From assembly GCA_020723285.1 (NCBI GenBank), contig DYJE01000003.1, forward strand, positions 85,924 through 149,923: a stretch of DNA of 64,000 bases. The letters are read 5' to 3'. This stretch comes from Desulforapulum autotrophicum. Its GTDB lineage: Bacteria > Desulfobacterota > Desulfobacteria > Desulfobacterales > Desulfolunaceae. Positions 51,495 to 60,701 of this stretch are shown here, piece after piece. The notes under the pieces were generated by a model. That model was not told where the DNA came from and made no database searches. It was given only the letters and a program-made list of their open reading frames with translations. A program made the position numbers and the translations under genes. Numbering within the stretch: the first letter of the stretch is position 1; every line of letters starts with the position of its first letter.

Positions 51495-53012
51495 ATGACT
51501 ACACCCGAAAAACCTCTCGCCCCCTGCATCGCCGTTTTCGGCACCGGTTCCGATGTGGGCAAAAGCATCGTGACCACGGCCCTGTGCCGGTATTTTTATT
51601 CTCTGGGGCTGAAGGTGGCCCCGTTCAAGGCCCAGAACATGTCCAACAACTCTGGGGTCACGGCCGAGGGCCTTGAAATGGGAAGGGCCCAGATCGTCCA
51701 GGCCGAGGCGGCGGGGATTCCGCCCCATGTGGACATGAATCCCATTCTTCTGAAACCCACCAGTGATGTGGGTTCCCAGGTGGTGGTGCTGGGAAAGGCC
51801 CTTGAAAACAACACGGCCACGGAATACCATGTGAAAAAGGAACGGCACTTCAAGGTCGCCACCGACGCCCTCGACCGTTTACGGAGGGACAACGACGTGG
51901 TGGTCATTGAAGGGGCCGGGTCCTGCGCCGAAGTGAACCTCATGCCCCACGACATCGTGAATTTCAGGATCGCCGAATACGCCGACGCCAGGGTGATTTT
52001 GGTGGCCGATATCCACCGGGGAGGTGTGTTCGCCCAGATAATCGGAACCCTGGCCTGTCTGCCGGTCCCTCTTCAGGACAGGATCAAAGGGTTCATTGTG
52101 AACCGGTTCAGGGGCGATCTCCGGCTGTTCAGGGACGGGGTGGAATATCTGGAATGCCGGACCGGGAAAACGGTTCTGGGCGTTCTGCCCTGGTTCGACC
52201 ATGTCCGCATCCAGGCCGAGGATTCCGTGGTCATCGAAAAACCCCGGACTCAATGGACTTCCGGGCCGCAAAGTGCGGCCATCGCCGTGGTCCGTCTGCC
52301 CCATATTTCCAATTTCACCGATTTCGATCCGCTGCTAATGTTAAGGGGACATGAAATCGACACGTTTTTTACCGAAAACCCCGACGATATCCATGGCTGC
52401 AAAGCGGTGATCCTGCCGGGTTCGAAAAACACCCGTGCCGATCTGGTCTGGCTGTTTGAAAAAAACTGGGCTTCAGCCATCAGGATTTTCGCAGAAAATG
52501 GCGGAGCTGTTCTGGGGATCTGCGGCGGTTACCAGATGCTGGGAACTGTCCTCCACGACCCTGAAGGGTTTGAAGGGCAACCCGGAAGTTCGGAAGGGCT
52601 GGGGCTTTTGCCGGTTTCAACGGTGATGAAACATCCCAAAACCACCACATTGAGCCGTTTTTCCTGGAACGGCGGAGAAGGCGCGGGGTATGAAATTCAC
52701 ATGGGACAAACGGAAAGGCAAGGAGGATCGGCACTTTTTTATGTGCATGAACGGAACCACGATCCTTGTGACGATGAAGACGGATGCGTGTCTGACCGTC
52801 TGAATGTGATGGGAACCTACATGCACGGATTGTTCGACACCCCGGATATCCTGAAAGGCGTTCTTGTCCGCATGGGACTGGGGCATGTTTCCGTGCCGCT
52901 GGAAGGCGGGCTTTCGGCCCGTGAAGCGGAATACGATCTGCTGCTGGATCATGTAAAAACATACGTGGACCTTAACACGGTCAAAGGATGGATAGATGAT
53001 GGTACATCATGA
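51495..53012 (+). CDS. cbiP: Cobyric acid synthase CbiP
   Basis: This is a 505-residue glutamine amidotransferase that amidates side chains b, d, e and g of adenosylcobyrinic acid diamide. The P-loop is VFGTGSDVGKSIVTTAL (~12-28), followed by PFKAQNMSNNSGVT (~42-55), a CobQ/CbiP hallmark. The glutaminase nucleophile is in VLGICGGYQMLG (~335-346). It is told from CbiA by KAQNMSNNS and its longer length. The cobU gene starts 17 bases inside its end. A weak ribosome site precedes ATG 51495. Confidence 0.93.
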   Translation: MTTPEKPLAPCIAVFGTGSDVGKSIVTTALCRYFYSLGLKVAPFKAQNMSNNSGVTAEGLEMGRAQIVQAEAAGIPPHVDMNPILLKPTSDVGSQVVVLGKALENNTATEYHVKKERHFKVATDALDRLRRDNDVVVIEGAGSCAEVNLMPHDIVNFRIAEYADARVILVADIHRGGVFAQIIGTLACLPVPLQDRIKGFIVNRFRGDLRLFRDGVEYLECRTGKTVLGVLPWFDHVRIQAEDSVVIEKPRTQWTSGPQSAAIAVVRLPHISNFTDFDPLLMLRGHEIDTFFTENPDDIHGCKAVILPGSKNTRADLVWLFEKNWASAIRIFAENGGAVLGICGGYQMLGTVLHDPEGFEGQPGSSEGLGLLPVSTVMKHPKTTTLSRFSWNGGEGAGYEIHMGQTERQGGSALFYVHERNHDPCDDEDGCVSDRLNVMGTYMHGLFDTPDILKGVLVRMGLGHVSVPLEGGLSAREAEYDLLLDHVKTYVDLNTVKGWIDDGTS

Positions 53013-53541
53013 AAACACCCTGGTGCTGGGCGGATGTAAAAGCGGCAAAAGCCGTCATGCCCAGTATCTCGCTGAATCGTTGACCCAGGACCGCAGACTC
53101 TACATTGCCACCTGTGTGCCTCTTGACCCGGAAATGCGGGACAGGGTCCAGCGGCATCAGGATGAACGGGACAGAACCTGGACCACGGTGGAAACGCCGG
53201 TTCAGGTGGCCGATATCATCAAAAGGAAAAGTCAGGATTACGGGGTGATTCTTCTGGATTGCCTGACGCTCTGGGTGACCAACATGATCATGGAAAACAT
53301 GGGCAGGGAAGACATCTTGGAAAAAACACGGGAACTCTGTGAATCGGTGAAATCCTCCGTTTGCCCGGTGGTGCTGGTGTCCAACGAAGTGGGGGCTGGC
53401 ATCGTTCCGGAAAACAGCCTGGCCCGGATGTTTCGGGATGTCCAGGGCATCGTCAATCAGAGGGTGGCTGAATCGGTTAACCGTGTGGTGGTGACCTTTG
53501 CAGGGCTTCCTCTGACCCTCAAGGGAAAGGCGGCTGTGTGA
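52996..53541 (+). CDS. cobU: Adenosylcobinamide kinase/guanylyltransferase CobU
   Basis: This is a 181-residue bifunctional enzyme that phosphorylates adenosylcobinamide and adds GMP. The P-loop reads LVLGGCKSGKSRHAQYLAE (~9-27); most relatives have GGARSGKS, so Cys-Lys replaces Ala-Arg. RVQRHQDERDRTWTTVETP (~50-68) carries the histidine that is guanylylated. LLDCLTLWVTNM (~86-97) is the second nucleotide motif. AAAGGA lies seven bases before ATG 52996. It overlaps cobS by four bases. Confidence 0.92.
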   Translation: MMVHHENTLVLGGCKSGKSRHAQYLAESLTQDRRLYIATCVPLDPEMRDRVQRHQDERDRTWTTVETPVQVADIIKRKSQDYGVILLDCLTLWVTNMIMENMGREDILEKTRELCESVKSSVCPVVLVSNEVGAGIVPENSLARMFRDVQGIVNQRVAESVNRVVVTFAGLPLTLKGKAAV

Positions 53542-54290
53542 ACGATAAGGTTGAACCCGGAATCAAGGATCGTTTTCTTTCGGCTTTGGGTTTTGTCACG
53601 ATCCTGCCCACCGGTGGAAATTACATGTTCACCGCCAGAGGCATGACGGCGTTTTTTCCTCTGGTGGGGCTGGTGGTCGGCGGGCTTCTGGCGGTGTTCG
53701 ATCTTGCGGTCCGTGCGTTCTGGAATCCGGATGCGGCAGGTCTTCTCGATGTGATTTTCCTGATCGTGATCACCGGGGCCTTTCATCTGGACGGTCTGGC
53801 CGATACGGCGGACGGTCTTTTCAGTCACCGGCCCAGAGAGCGGATGCTCGAAATCATGAAAGACAGCCGTATCGGGGCCATGGGCGTGGTGGCGCTTTTT
53901 ACTGTTCTGTCCCTGAAATGGGCCGGTGCAGCCGGGCTTAAAGAAACGGGAATGTCAAGAACCCTGGCCCTTGTCCTTGTTCCTACCTACTCACGCTCTG
54001 CCCTTCTTTTCGGCATACGGTTTCTCCCTTACGGCCGGGCCGAGGGAACGGGCAAAGGGCATTTCGATAAACCCCTGCCTGCAAAGGATTTTATCTGGAC
54101 GCTGATTCCACTGGGTCTGTCGCTGTTTCTGGGATTCCGGGGTATGATCCTTAACGCCGCTTTTACAATGACGGTGCCTTGTATCCTTTATTATTACAGA
54201 AAAAAAATGGGGTGTGTCACAGGGGATATGCTGGGAGCTATGGTGGAGGCGGGTGAGGCCATTCTTTTTCTGGCTCTTGCTGTTGGGTAA
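53538..54290 (+). CDS. cobS: Adenosylcobinamide-GDP ribazoletransferase CobS
   Basis: This is a 250-residue membrane enzyme that joins the corrinoid to the lower-ligand riboside. It has about six transmembrane segments. The conserved acidic motif GAFHLDGLADTADGLFSHRPRERMLEIMKDSRIGAMG starts near residue 79; its DGLADTADG core is the Mg-binding site. GTG 53538 overlaps the cobU stop. Length and hydropathy match the family. Confidence 0.93.
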   Translation: MNDKVEPGIKDRFLSALGFVTILPTGGNYMFTARGMTAFFPLVGLVVGGLLAVFDLAVRAFWNPDAAGLLDVIFLIVITGAFHLDGLADTADGLFSHRPRERMLEIMKDSRIGAMGVVALFTVLSLKWAGAAGLKETGMSRTLALVLVPTYSRSALLFGIRFLPYGRAEGTGKGHFDKPLPAKDFIWTLIPLGLSLFLGFRGMILNAAFTMTVPCILYYYRKKMGCVTGDMLGAMVEAGEAILFLALAVG

Positions 54291-54361
54291 GGCTATGCAG
54301 GCTGTTGCGGTGAGAGGAATTATAAGCTGCCGTAAAGCAACCGGAAGCGAAAGGAAACGTT

Positions 54362-54664
54362 ATGAAGAAGACTGAGAATCAACCAGCGGAACAGGATGAA
54401 ATGATAAAGGAATACGATTTTTCCGCAATGAAAGGGGGCGTCCGAGGTAAATATCACAAAAAATACCGGGAAGGCCATTCGGTCATTGTTCATCATGAGG
54501 ACGGCACGGAAACGATGAATTATTTCAAACTTGAAGAAGGTGCGGTCATGCTTGAACCGGATGTCAGAGAATATTTTAGATCATCTGAAGCCGTTAACAA
54601 AGCTTTGAGGGCTTTGATAGATATCATTCCTTATAAAAAACGTGAAACCCGATGCCGCAAATGA
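54362..54664 (+). CDS. Antitoxin-like small protein (YDFS...RGKY family)
   Basis: This is a 100-residue protein. EYDFSAMKGGVRGKYHKKYREGHSV (~17-41; key part YDFS...RGKY) and LEEGAVMLEPDVREYFRSSEAVNKALRALI (~55-84) match a common group annotated as antitoxins, with an N-terminal toxin-binding style motif and a C-terminal ribbon-helix-helix-like end. No toxin gene lies next to it, so it may be an orphan or have another role. GGAAACGTT precedes ATG 54362. Its place between cobS and cobD looks accidental. Confidence 0.7.
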   Translation: MKKTENQPAEQDEMIKEYDFSAMKGGVRGKYHKKYREGHSVIVHHEDGTETMNYFKLEEGAVMLEPDVREYFRSSEAVNKALRALIDIIPYKKRETRCRK

Positions 54665-54739
54665 ACGGAGAATGTAAGACGGTTTACCGATGGATTTTAT
54701 TCTGAGAACTTTAATATGACGACCAACCGGAGATGAACC

Positions 54740-55819
54740 ATGATTATCGGGCACGGCGGAAACATTCACGATGTGGCGGCGAAACTGGGATGCGAACCTG
54801 CGGACATCATCGATATGAGCAGCAACCTGAATCCCCTGGGACCGCCCGAGGGACTGGTCCAGTTTCTGAAAGACCGCATGGACACCATCATCAGTCTGCC
54901 TGAGGTGAACTCGAAAAAGATCACGAGTCTGCTGGCCGAGCGTTACGGTATCGCCCACGAAAGCGTTCTGGCGGGAAACGGCACCACCCAGTTCATCTAC
55001 AATATCCCCCGGGCCCTCAAAACTGAAAAAGCCCTGGTGGTGGGACCCAGCTACGCCGATTACAGTGACGCCTGCGCCATGCACAAAGCTGAATGCCGGA
55101 TGTTTATAACCCGGGAGGAAGACGGGTTCAGGCCGGACATGGAGGAGCTGAAAAAAGCCGTGGCCAGGGTGGATACCGTCTTTATCTGCAACCCCAACAA
55201 CCCCACCGGGTATCTGTGGGACAACGGGGCGCTTGAGATGCTGTGCCGCTCGTTTCCTGAAACGTTTTTTGTCATCGATGAGTCTTATCTGCCCTTTGCC
55301 TGTGACAGTTACTCGGAAAGCGCCGTGTCTTTCCGGCTTCCCAATGTGATTGTCCTCAATTCCATGTCCAAGGTGTTCCGTATACCGGGGCTCCGGGTTG
55401 GATTCCTTCTGGCACCGGTTCCCCTGATCTACCGGTTCGAATCTCTGGTCCTGCCCTGGAGCGTCAACGCCCTGGCCCAGGCTGCTGTGGGGTATCTGCT
55501 TGAAAACAGGGCTCTGGTGGACAATTTTCTTAGGGAAACACGGAATTTTGTGAAAAAGGAGAGGCAGGTGTTTGTGGACGCCCTTGCTTCGGAACCTTGC
55601 ATGACCGTTTATCCCGGAGGAACCTACTTCATCCTGGCCCGGCTCACAGGTTCCAAAAAAGCCGACGATCTGTACAAGGGGCTTCTTGAGCACCGGATAC
55701 TTATTAGGAACTGCTCGAATTTCGAAGGGCTGGATCACAGCTTCGTGAGGTTTTCACTGAAGGACCGGGCCGCGAATCTGGCTCTGGCCGGTCATATTTC
55801 AGCCGCCGTCAAGGATTAA
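54740..55819 (+). CDS. cobD: Threonine-phosphate decarboxylase CobD
   Basis: This is a 359-residue PLP enzyme of the class I aminotransferase fold. It decarboxylates threonine phosphate to aminopropanol phosphate, the linker of the nucleotide loop. MIIGHGGNIHDVAAKLG at the N terminus and DMSSNLNPLGPP (~26-37) are typical of CobD/CobC. The PLP lysine is in LNSMSKVFRIPGLRVGF (~207-223), and CNPNNPTG (~150) binds the cofactor phosphate region. A histidinol-phosphate aminotransferase is the main alternative, but the N terminus and the cob context decide. Its stop shares the TTAA with the stop of the convergent lipoprotein gene. Confidence 0.9.
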   Translation: MIIGHGGNIHDVAAKLGCEPADIIDMSSNLNPLGPPEGLVQFLKDRMDTIISLPEVNSKKITSLLAERYGIAHESVLAGNGTTQFIYNIPRALKTEKALVVGPSYADYSDACAMHKAECRMFITREEDGFRPDMEELKKAVARVDTVFICNPNNPTGYLWDNGALEMLCRSFPETFFVIDESYLPFACDSYSESAVSFRLPNVIVLNSMSKVFRIPGLRVGFLLAPVPLIYRFESLVLPWSVNALAQAAVGYLLENRALVDNFLRETRNFVKKERQVFVDALASEPCMTVYPGGTYFILARLTGSKKADDLYKGLLEHRILIRNCSNFEGLDHSFVRFSLKDRAANLALAGHISAAVKD

Positions 55820-56577
55820 CATTGAGGAGGCGCAAGACCCGTCAGAATGAAAAGCAGCTGTTCCGCCTGCTCAGGTGTGATATCAAATGTTTTTTCCTTA
55901 TTTTCAAAATCATATGTGTAGTATGCCTGAGTGCCGCCGATCAGGGACACGGAACGTTCGTCTTCGTTGTTGACGTAGTCAACTGAAAGTGATCCGAGAA
56001 GGGTGGCCACATTGCCGCTGAAGTCTCCGTGAAACAGATTGAAGCCGTCTTCAAGGCAGATACTGTTAAACGCATTCTTGAAAATCTTTTCAAATTCCGA
56101 TTGATGGTAATCGGTGTCAGATGTTTTCGGCAGGTTTTTGCTTGATATGCGGCTGAACAGCTCGTTGGTGTCCTCGTTGTAGGCCAGGCTCATGATCATG
56201 TCGGTGATGGGATTGATGTTGACGGTCTGCTCTTTGGTGTCGTCTGTTCTTCCGGTGTTTCGCTTTCCCGGTGTTAAAGAATACAAATCCCGTGAACCGT
56301 CGATTTCGGCCCAGAGGATGTAAGGCGGATCGGGCTGGGTAATGCTGAGGGTGTACGCACCTGTTTCAGCATCGATGTGGGTTTCGTAAAGATCGTACCG
56401 TTTGTTGGTTCTGGCGTAGACCTTGCCCACAACCGGACCACCGCTGTTGCTTACGTTTCCTGTGATGACGTATGGGTCGGCCATGCCGTAGCCGCTGTTG
56501 TCGCATCCCGATAGAAATGAAAGGAACATGACGGGGACAAGAACCCGGATGGCCCTTGCGGCGGTGATGTTTTTCAT
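55816..56577 (-). CDS. Lipoprotein, unknown function
   Basis: This is a 253-residue protein. A signal sequence ends in the lipobox FLSGC (cysteine ~25), followed by Asp, which in many Gram-negatives favours retention at the inner membrane. Residues ~38-110 look like a carboxypeptidase-regulatory or CNA-B-like beta sandwich (VITGNVSNSGGPVVGKVYA, then TGAYTLSI). The C-terminal half is helical and acidic. I recognise no enzyme motif. The stop codon overlaps that of cobD on the opposite strand. Confidence 0.8.
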   Translation of the reverse strand: MKNITAARAIRVLVPVMFLSFLSGCDNSGYGMADPYVITGNVSNSGGPVVGKVYARTNKRYDLYETHIDAETGAYTLSITQPDPPYILWAEIDGSRDLYSLTPGKRNTGRTDDTKEQTVNINPITDMIMSLAYNEDTNELFSRISSKNLPKTSDTDYHQSEFEKIFKNAFNSICLEDGFNLFHGDFSGNVATLLGSLSVDYVNNEDERSVSLIGGTQAYYTYDFENKEKTFDITPEQAEQLLFILTGLAPPQC

Positions 56578-56802
56578 GGTTGAAGCTCCTGTTGATGATT
56601 CAATTTAACGGATGCTAAGAAATTAAGTCAGAGCACCATGTCCCGTCAATAGAAAAGTGTCAGGCCAAGATGCAGGAACAGTGAGGATTGCATGAGGATC
56701 GTGCCTGACAACGAAGACTATGGACTAAAACGCCCGATTGTGCTTTGATGGACCCGCTTGAAATTTCGTGAAGTCATCAAACAAAAATTAACGAGGACAA
56801 TA

Positions 56803-58221
56803 ATGATCATACCAGTGATTTTAGCGGGCGGGTCCGGAACCCGTCTTTGGCCCCTTTCCAGGGAACAGTACCCCAAACAGCTTTTGAGTCTGGTGGACAA
56901 GAACACCATGCTTCAGAACACGGTCCTTCGTCTGGTGAGTTTTCACGGGGTAAGGAATCCGTTTGTGGTCTGCAACGAAGACCATCGGTTTATGGTGGCG
57001 GAACAGCTACGCGCCATCGGTGTTGCCGATGCGTCCATCGTTCTTGAGCCCGTGGGCCGGAACACGGCCCCCGCCGTTGCCGTTGCCGCCATGAAAGCCC
57101 TTGAAATTTCAAGCGACGCAGTGATCATGGTGCTCCCCGCCGATCACAACATCGAGGAAGTCTCCGCCCTGCACGGGGCCATTCAAAAAGGTGCGGATCT
57201 GGCTGAAAAAGGGTATCTCATCACTTTCGGGATTGTTCCCAAATCCCCTGAGACCGGCTACGGCTATATCCGGAAAGGCGTGCGGATCTTGACGGAGGGT
57301 GACAACGATGCCGTGCTCATTTCAGAGTTTGTGGAAAAACCCGACGCCGCGACGGCTGAACGTTACATTGAATCCGGAGAATACTGCTGGAACAGCGGCA
57401 TGTTCATGTTCAGGGCCGACCGGGTTCTGGCCGAACTGGAGCGGTTTGTTCCGGATATTGTCTCAGCCTGCCGCTCCGCTGTTGACCAAGGACGGAAGGA
57501 TCTTGATTTTTTCAGGCTGAACAAAGAACAGTTCACAGCCTGCCCCAACGATTCCATAGACTACGCCGTAATGGAGAAAACAGACAAAGGGGCCATGATT
57601 CCTCTTTCCGCCGGCTGGAACGATCTGGGGTCCTGGGACGCTCTCTGGCAGGTGGGGCGTAAAGATGAACAGGGGAACGTGATTCACGGCGACGTGCTTA
57701 CCCATGATGTGAAAAATTCCTTTCTTCACGCCGAAACCCGCATGATCGCCGCCGTGGGTCTTGAAAACCACGTGGTGGTCGAAACGGCGGACGCCGTGCT
57801 CATTGCTCCCAGGGAGCGTGTCCAGGAAGTGAAGAAAATTGTGACTCAGCTTAAAAACGTCATGAGGGAGGAGGCGGCGATCCATAAAAAAGTATACAGG
57901 CCCTGGGGATCATACGAAGGCATCGACCTTTCGGACAATTTCCAGGTGAAACGGATCACCGTGAAACCCGGTGCGCGTCTGTCCCTTCAAAAACATTTTC
58001 ACAGGGCCGAACACTGGGTGGTGGTTCGCGGAACGGCCATCGTGACCAAAGACGGTGAAGAACTGCTGCTGAGGGAAGACGAGTCCACCTATATTCCTCT
58101 GGGGGTGGTCCACCGCCTTGAAAATCCGGGTAAAATCGATCTGGAACTTATCGAGGTCCAATCGGGAAGCTATCTGGGTGAAGATGATATCGTGCGATTC
58201 GAGGATGTTTATGGACGATGA
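56803..58221 (+). CDS. manC: Mannose-1-phosphate guanylyltransferase/mannose-6-phosphate isomerase
   Basis: This is a 472-residue bifunctional type II enzyme for GDP-mannose supply to lipopolysaccharide or exopolysaccharide. The nucleotidyltransferase signature VILAGGSGTRLWPLSREQYPK (~4-24; core GGSGTRLWP) starts the protein, and EKPDAATA (~180) and NSGMFMF (~200) follow. The isomerase cupin is at the C terminus: RPWGSYEGID (~367) and SLQKHFHRAEHWVVVRGTA (~393-411). GAGG lies upstream of ATG 56803. No other sugar gene is near, so the end product is unknown. Confidence 0.93.
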   Translation: MIIPVILAGGSGTRLWPLSREQYPKQLLSLVDKNTMLQNTVLRLVSFHGVRNPFVVCNEDHRFMVAEQLRAIGVADASIVLEPVGRNTAPAVAVAAMKALEISSDAVIMVLPADHNIEEVSALHGAIQKGADLAEKGYLITFGIVPKSPETGYGYIRKGVRILTEGDNDAVLISEFVEKPDAATAERYIESGEYCWNSGMFMFRADRVLAELERFVPDIVSACRSAVDQGRKDLDFFRLNKEQFTACPNDSIDYAVMEKTDKGAMIPLSAGWNDLGSWDALWQVGRKDEQGNVIHGDVLTHDVKNSFLHAETRMIAAVGLENHVVVETADAVLIAPRERVQEVKKIVTQLKNVMREEAAIHKKVYRPWGSYEGIDLSDNFQVKRITVKPGARLSLQKHFHRAEHWVVVRGTAIVTKDGEELLLREDESTYIPLGVVHRLENPGKIDLELIEVQSGSYLGEDDIVRFEDVYGR

Positions 58222-58792
58222 ACATGACATCGGCGGATTTGTTTCTCTGAAAGGGAGTTTCCTCATCGCCATGCCGGATCTCGCCGATCCCAACTTTGCC
58301 AGAACCGTCACGCTGATCTGTGAGCACACCGCTGCGGGAGCCCTGGGGCTTATCATCAACAAGCCCCATCCGCTTGTGATCACTGAACAGATTTTCAAGG
58401 AGTTCAACATGGCGGTGAACGAAAAGACCGGTAAAGCCCCTATTTACATGGGCGGACCGGTTCAGACCGAGGAAATCTACATCCTCCACGGACCTCCTTT
58501 CGACTGGCGTGGAACCCTTTCGGTGACTCGGACCCTTGCCATAACCAACACCGTGGATCTTCTGGAGGCGCTTGCCGTGGGAACAGGACCCCACAAAATG
58601 CGGATGATGCTGGGGTGCGCCGGCTGGGGGCCTGGTCAGTTAGAGCAGGAAATCATGGACAATTCCTGGCTGACCTGTGATGCGTCGGATAAAATCATTT
58701 TTAATGTGGATTCTGAAAACTGCTGGGAAGAATCGGTTCGAAGCATGGGGATCGATCCTTTCCTTCTGTCATCCGGCGCGGGGAACGCCTGA
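58211..58792 (+). CDS. YqgE/AlgH family protein (DUF179)
   Basis: This is a 193-residue protein of the YqgE/AlgH family. KGSFLIAMPDLADPNFARTVTLICEH (~14-39; core MPDLADPNFARTV) and GALGLIINKP (~43-52) are the family marks, with YMGGPVQTEEIYILH (~77-91) and GCAGWGPGQLEQEI (~137-150) after. The biochemical role is not established. ATG 58211, six bases after GAGG, lies inside the end of manC, so the two are co-transcribed. Confidence 0.9.
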   Translation: MDDEHDIGGFVSLKGSFLIAMPDLADPNFARTVTLICEHTAAGALGLIINKPHPLVITEQIFKEFNMAVNEKTGKAPIYMGGPVQTEEIYILHGPPFDWRGTLSVTRTLAITNTVDLLEALAVGTGPHKMRMMLGCAGWGPGQLEQEIMDNSWLTCDASDKIIFNVDSENCWEESVRSMGIDPFLLSSGAGNA

Positions 58793-58806
58793 TCCGTCCT
58801 TGTCAG

Positions 58807-59595
58807 TCATGCATAAAGGTCGATGTTCATGGGTTTCCCGGATTCTGATTGCCCGGCGGTTTCCTCGACCGATTCCCCTTGGTCCTTTCCGGTTTCTTCG
58901 GGGCTCACGTCGGGTGTGTTGTTTTTCATCATTTCGGCCCGTGCATCATTGGCGATCCGTGTGGCACTGGCCGCAACGGAACGATCCTGGGCCGAGGGGC
59001 TTGCAGGTGCCAGGGCTGATCGAAGCACCACCTGCATTTTGGCGATGGTGGCTTCGGGGTTGTCCGATACCCTGGACACATCAATGCTCACTTCTCCTCC
59101 TACGGCGTATTTTTCACCATCAGGACCGGTTTTGTACTGAAAGCTCGCACCGCCACGGACATACTGTCCGCCTGCGGCAATATGGGCCTGCTCATGGGCT
59201 TTCACTTCGGTGTCTCGGGCTTTGAGCTTGGCTACTGCCGTCTGTTCTTCCTGGGTCAGTTCGCCGTTTTTTTGGGTTTGTTCCGATCCTTTTTTTTCTT
59301 CGTCGGATTCTTCCGTTTCATCCTCTTTAGTTTCATTTTCTTCGGTTTGGGTTTCCCGGAGTTCGGGTGCGTCCAGCCCTGTTTTTCCACGGTTCATGCT
59401 TTGGGGTGAATATACGCCACTTTCGTCGTCTTTGGACGATGCGTGAAGGGTTACCTTGTCTTCGATTTCTTCAGATGCCCGGTCTTTCTGCGATTCGATG
59501 GGCCGGCGGTTTTCCTGCAGGCGTGCTGGAATCTTCTCCGTGGATAAGGAGGCGGTTGAGGCGCGGTCTGTATGTGATACCGATGTAAGGGCCAT
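58807..59595 (-). CDS. SprA-related protein with HExxH-type motif
   Basis: This is a 262-residue protein. The first ~115 residues are disordered, rich in Glu, Lys, Ser and Thr with long acidic runs. The conserved part (~120-225) holds LKARDTEVKAHEQAHIAAGGQYVRGGASFQYKTGPDGEKYAVGGEV (core HEQAHIAAGG), the mark of the SprA-related/putative metalloprotease family. The tail is again disordered. There is no signal peptide. ATG 59595 is chosen with AGGA upstream; the frame extends to 59643. In other bacteria such proteins are often linked to secretion or flagella, but nothing here supports that. Confidence 0.8.
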   Translation of the reverse strand: MALTSVSHTDRASTASLSTEKIPARLQENRRPIESQKDRASEEIEDKVTLHASSKDDESGVYSPQSMNRGKTGLDAPELRETQTEENETKEDETEESDEEKKGSEQTQKNGELTQEEQTAVAKLKARDTEVKAHEQAHIAAGGQYVRGGASFQYKTGPDGEKYAVGGEVSIDVSRVSDNPEATIAKMQVVLRSALAPASPSAQDRSVAASATRIANDARAEMMKNNTPDVSPEETGKDQGESVEETAGQSESGKPMNIDLYA

Positions 59596-59797
59596 GGTCC
59601 TAACCCTGTAATCCGTTGAATGTCGCTGCACGGACTTGAACAAAGTCCTGCATGAATGTTATCGGCATTTTTGATGAGTCCCTTGAGCGGTTTGATGAAA
59701 AATGTTGACAATATCTGAACTGAATTATAATGATGAATGAGATTCAATATGTGAACACTATTTGATCACAATCGGCTTTTAAAAGGATTCGCCTGAC

Positions 59798-60595
59798 ATG
59801 AAAAGCCTCTGCAAAGATTTGAGCGACGAATGCGACGACCTGGACGCTCTGGTTTCCCCACTCTCCCACAGTGACTGGATGAGGATCACGCCTTTTTTCA
59901 ACTGGACCGTGAAACATCAGATCAGTCATCTGGCCTATTTTGACCGGGCGGCCCTTATGTCCATCAAAGGCCGGGAAACATTTGAATCCCATATGGCTGA
60001 ACTTCTGAAAAACGCATCCACCTACGATGAAATCTTCGACAATGCCAATTCCATCGGCATGGCCATGACCGATTCAGCGCTGCTTGACTGGTGGCGGAAT
60101 GAGCGCAGGGATCTTGCCACGGCTTTCGAAACCCTGGAACCGGGACACAGACTGCCCTGGTACGGGCCATCCATGAGCGCACGGTCGTCGGCAACAGCCC
60201 GGCTCATGGAAACATGGGCTCATGGACAGGATATCGCCGATGCTCTGGGGATACGCCGTAACAGTACGAAACGACTGAAGCATATTGTTCATCTGGGTTA
60301 TTCCACACTGGGCTGGAGTTTTATGAACCGGGGTCTTGACGCGCCGGATGCGAACATCTCTCTTCAGCTGGAAGGCCCTGAAGGGGAAATCTGGACGTTC
60401 GGTCCTCCGGAAACCGGAGAGACCGTTTGCGGAACGGCCCTTGATTTTTGCCTGGTGGTGACCCAGCGCCGTCATGTGTCGGATACGGATCTGGTGGTGA
60501 AAGGGACAGCCGCCTCATCATGGATGAACGTGGCTCAGGCCTTTGCCGGGCCTCCTGAAAATCCTCCGGCTCCGGGGCTTAGGGTGTGGAAGTGA
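59798..60595 (+). CDS. TIGR03084-like DinB/mycothiol-isomerase-fold protein
   Basis: This is a 265-residue protein. The N-terminal half (~1-160) is the four-helix DinB-like metal-binding fold, with candidate ligands His in WTVKHQISHLAYFDR (~37-51) and in METWAHGQDIADALG (~136-150). The C-terminal half is a SCP2-like beta domain (ISLQLEGPEGEIWTFG). This matches the TIGR03084 group, common in actinobacteria and in some deltaproteobacteria near acyl-CoA genes. Its reaction is not known. Neighbouring acyl-CoA dehydrogenases suggest a fatty-acid or aromatic-acid role. Confidence 0.8.
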   Translation: MKSLCKDLSDECDDLDALVSPLSHSDWMRITPFFNWTVKHQISHLAYFDRAALMSIKGRETFESHMAELLKNASTYDEIFDNANSIGMAMTDSALLDWWRNERRDLATAFETLEPGHRLPWYGPSMSARSSATARLMETWAHGQDIADALGIRRNSTKRLKHIVHLGYSTLGWSFMNRGLDAPDANISLQLEGPEGEIWTFGPPETGETVCGTALDFCLVVTQRRHVSDTDLVVKGTAASSWMNVAQAFAGPPENPPAPGLRVWK

Positions 60596-60701
60596 TTCCA
60601 TGGTTTTGTTTTGAAAGCGAACTGGAATGCGTGGGCGGCGTGGGAGAACTTGGGCTCAGTGCCTGTCCGGTGTATGGATAACAGATAAAGGAACATTCGA
60701 T

